This document shows, in pieces, positions 6,257 through 7,476 of a stretch of 7,476 bases of DNA; within the stretch, counting starts at the first letter, position 1; each line of letters opens with the position of its first letter. The translations under genes and the position numbers were made by a program. Source of the DNA: Candidatus Shapirobacteria bacterium (GTDB lineage Bacteria > Patescibacteriota > Microgenomatia > VGLL01); assembly GCA_016866735.1 (NCBI GenBank), contig VGLL01000047.1, positions 1 through 7,476 of the forward strand. The letters are read 5' to 3'. The notes beneath the pieces are model-generated. The model saw only the letters and a program-made list of their open reading frames with translations. It was not told the DNA's origin and did not search any database.

Positions 6257-7476
6257 CTATTTTTCAAAAACCACTGCCAGATCATCTTCATGAGTTTTTT
6301 TAAACTTTTGATTCAATGACAGCCAGGCCGCCAGGGGGGAATCTTTTTCAATTAAAAAGGCGTTGATGTCCCATTTTTCGATCTTCTCCGGAAAGTCCTT
6401 CTTCAGGGAAGAAATCTGCAAAAAATCTTCAAAAATGTTGACTTCTTTCGTTTTCCAACCGCACATTCTCCCGTCAATGAAGGTCTTTATGTCGCTTTGC
6501 CAGATAAGATACCCTCCCCAGCCATATTCGTTAAAAAGCCTAAGGTTTGGCTTTGGATTTTGCTTAAGATACTCGACTGCCGCGCGAGGAAGCTTGCTTC
6601 GTTTGGTCATCTTTTCCCAACTGGCAAGGCCCGAAAACTCCTGCCCATTATAAAAAGCAAAAAGTATAAAAAGAAGAAAGAGGTATAAGTGCAAAAAGGG
6701 CCAGGGAGGAAAACGCTTTTCCGAAAGACTGGGGATCACTTTGAGGATAATTGAGGCGGCGATAATGGCAAAAAAGGGAATGTTGCGCACCGAGGCAATC
6801 GCCAGGAAAGCAAAAAGAAAAAAGGCAAGCAGCTCGAAACTATCTATTTTTACCCTTTTCTTAATAAGTAAAAGGGCCGCCGTTCCCAGAAGAACCATGA
6901 AAAAAACTAGGCCCAACTCGTCCCGAAGCGTCGTCGGCAGCCATTCTACAATATTGGATTTAATTAACGGCGAAGAGGCATCATTTAATATCGTTCGCCA
7001 GAGAAAAACGCCATAAGGGTTTAAAAAGGTGGCCAAAAGGGCCGGCAAGAAGAAAAGGAAAGAGGGGAGCATTTTTTTGAAAACCGGTTTTATCGGCCGC
7101 CAGGCGATAAGCTGATGGAGAAGCAAGAGCAACGGCCCGACTAAAGAGATTGCCAAAAGAAAAAGGCCGAAAACAAAACCGGCATGAAGATTAGCCCAAA
7201 GCAAGAAGAAGGCAAAAAGCAGTAAAAAATCGGGGGCCTTAAGCCGCCTCCTTCGCCATCTCCCCAATGCCAAATAGAGAACGGCAAAAAAGATCACGGT
7301 GATAGTTTGCGCCCGCGTTCCTAAAAATGGACAAATCATTATCGCCACCAAAATAAAAGCGGCCGTACCGATCCACGAAGAAGAAATTTTCGGCGATTTG
7401 ATGAGGAAAAAAGCCGTCAAGAAAACTGCCGGCAAAAACGAAAAGATCACCGCTAAACTTCCAAAACCTGCCATGC
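6257..7476 (-). CDS. Polytopic GT-C-like membrane protein, N-terminus cut by window edge
   Basis: The frame is open at the right edge. The ATG at 7474 is probably internal, since a membrane helix begins at once and the expected N-terminal catalytic loop is absent. From that Met, 405 residues are visible: about ten helices (to about 274), then a soluble C-terminal domain (280-405). Motifs are LWANLHAGFVFG (92-103), LNPYG (151-155), IVEWLP (175-180), VRNIPFF (229-235), FNEYGWGGYLIW (314-325) and FIDGR (332-336). Together they recall a widespread group of polytopic proteins with an LWANLHGG motif and a C-terminal GGYLIW/DGR module, usually labelled glycosyltransferase or hypothetical membrane protein. 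It is directly followed by the second GT-C-like gene, so the two probably share a transcript and a surface glycan pathway. Without the N-terminus, catalytic residues cannot be checked. Confidence 0.65.
   Translation of the reverse strand, partial: MAGFGSLAVIFSFLPAVFLTAFFLIKSPKISSSWIGTAAFILVAIMICPFLGTRAQTITVIFFAVLYLALGRWRRRRLKAPDFLLLFAFFLLWANLHAGFVFGLFLLAISLVGPLLLLLHQLIAWRPIKPVFKKMLPSFLFFLPALLATFLNPYGVFLWRTILNDASSPLIKSNIVEWLPTTLRDELGLVFFMVLLGTAALLLIKKRVKIDSFELLAFFLFAFLAIASVRNIPFFAIIAASIILKVIPSLSEKRFPPWPFLHLYLFLLFILFAFYNGQEFSGLASWEKMTKRSKLPRAAVEYLKQNPKPNLRLFNEYGWGGYLIWQSDIKTFIDGRMCGWKTKEVNIFEDFLQISSLKKDFPEKIEKWDINAFLIEKDSPLAAWLSLNQKFKKTHEDDLAVVFEK

Noticed and set aside
6256..6291. ATG starts at 6291 and 6285 for the second GT-C-like gene
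   Set aside because: They overlap the upstream gene by up to 35 bases without a ribosome binding site. The ATG at 6255 abuts the stop and gives a normal basic N-terminus before the first helix, although the longer form cannot be excluded.
1..7476. CRISPR arrays, tRNAs, insertion sequences, attachment sites
   Set aside because: No repeated spacer pattern, cloverleaf, transposase or terminal repeat was seen on reading both strands.

Overview
The window looks like chromosomal DNA of a Candidate Phyla Radiation (Patescibacteria, Parcubacteria-like) bacterium. The basis is the protein signature, recognised from memory and not from a search: a short VirB2/TrbC-like pilin with a GG-Q-Y-I-x-SGGD core, a very large exported Cys-rich protein, and a VirB6/TrbL-like polytopic protein with the CPR-style core (AFRNMAYIFF, then IFGPLQIMLNVLPG). 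TGA is used as a stop codon (pilin gene) and Gly is encoded by GGN, so the UGA=Gly code of Absconditabacteria/Gracilibacteria does not apply.

Layout, left to right. 2-202 (+): the end of, or a small, unrecognised ORF with a Gly/Lys/Arg tail. It converges on everything else. 222-1946 (-): VirB6/TrbL-like channel protein with a signal peptide and an exported Cys-containing N-terminal region, followed by a short terminator-like hairpin. 1962-2020: a compact junction with two mutually exclusive GC hairpins abutting a consensus-like promoter. 2020-4560 (-): an 846-residue exported protein with a degenerate LytM/M23-like module, a ten-cysteine cluster, a proline hinge and a C-terminal domain. 4557-4940 (-): the pilin, joined to the 846-residue gene by an ATGA overlap. 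4941-5013: a 73-bp spacer with a promoter and an inverted repeat around its -35. 5014-6255 (-) and 6257-7476 (-): two polytopic GT-C-like membrane proteins in tandem, the second cut by the right edge.

Read in transcription order (right to left), a surface-glycan membrane-enzyme pair is followed by a three-gene type IV secretion/pilus-like cassette: pilin, exported accessory protein, channel. The pilin and exported protein appear translationally coupled. The channel gene has its own promoter. The VirB4/VirD4 ATPases expected for such a machine are not in this window. Both cassette promoters place the predicted transcript start within about ten bases of a GTG codon, and no gene start in the window has a recognisable Shine-Dalgarno. 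This suggests leaderless or SD-independent initiation.

I see no tRNA, rRNA, CRISPR, insertion sequence or attachment site. There is no gene-free stretch over 300 bases.
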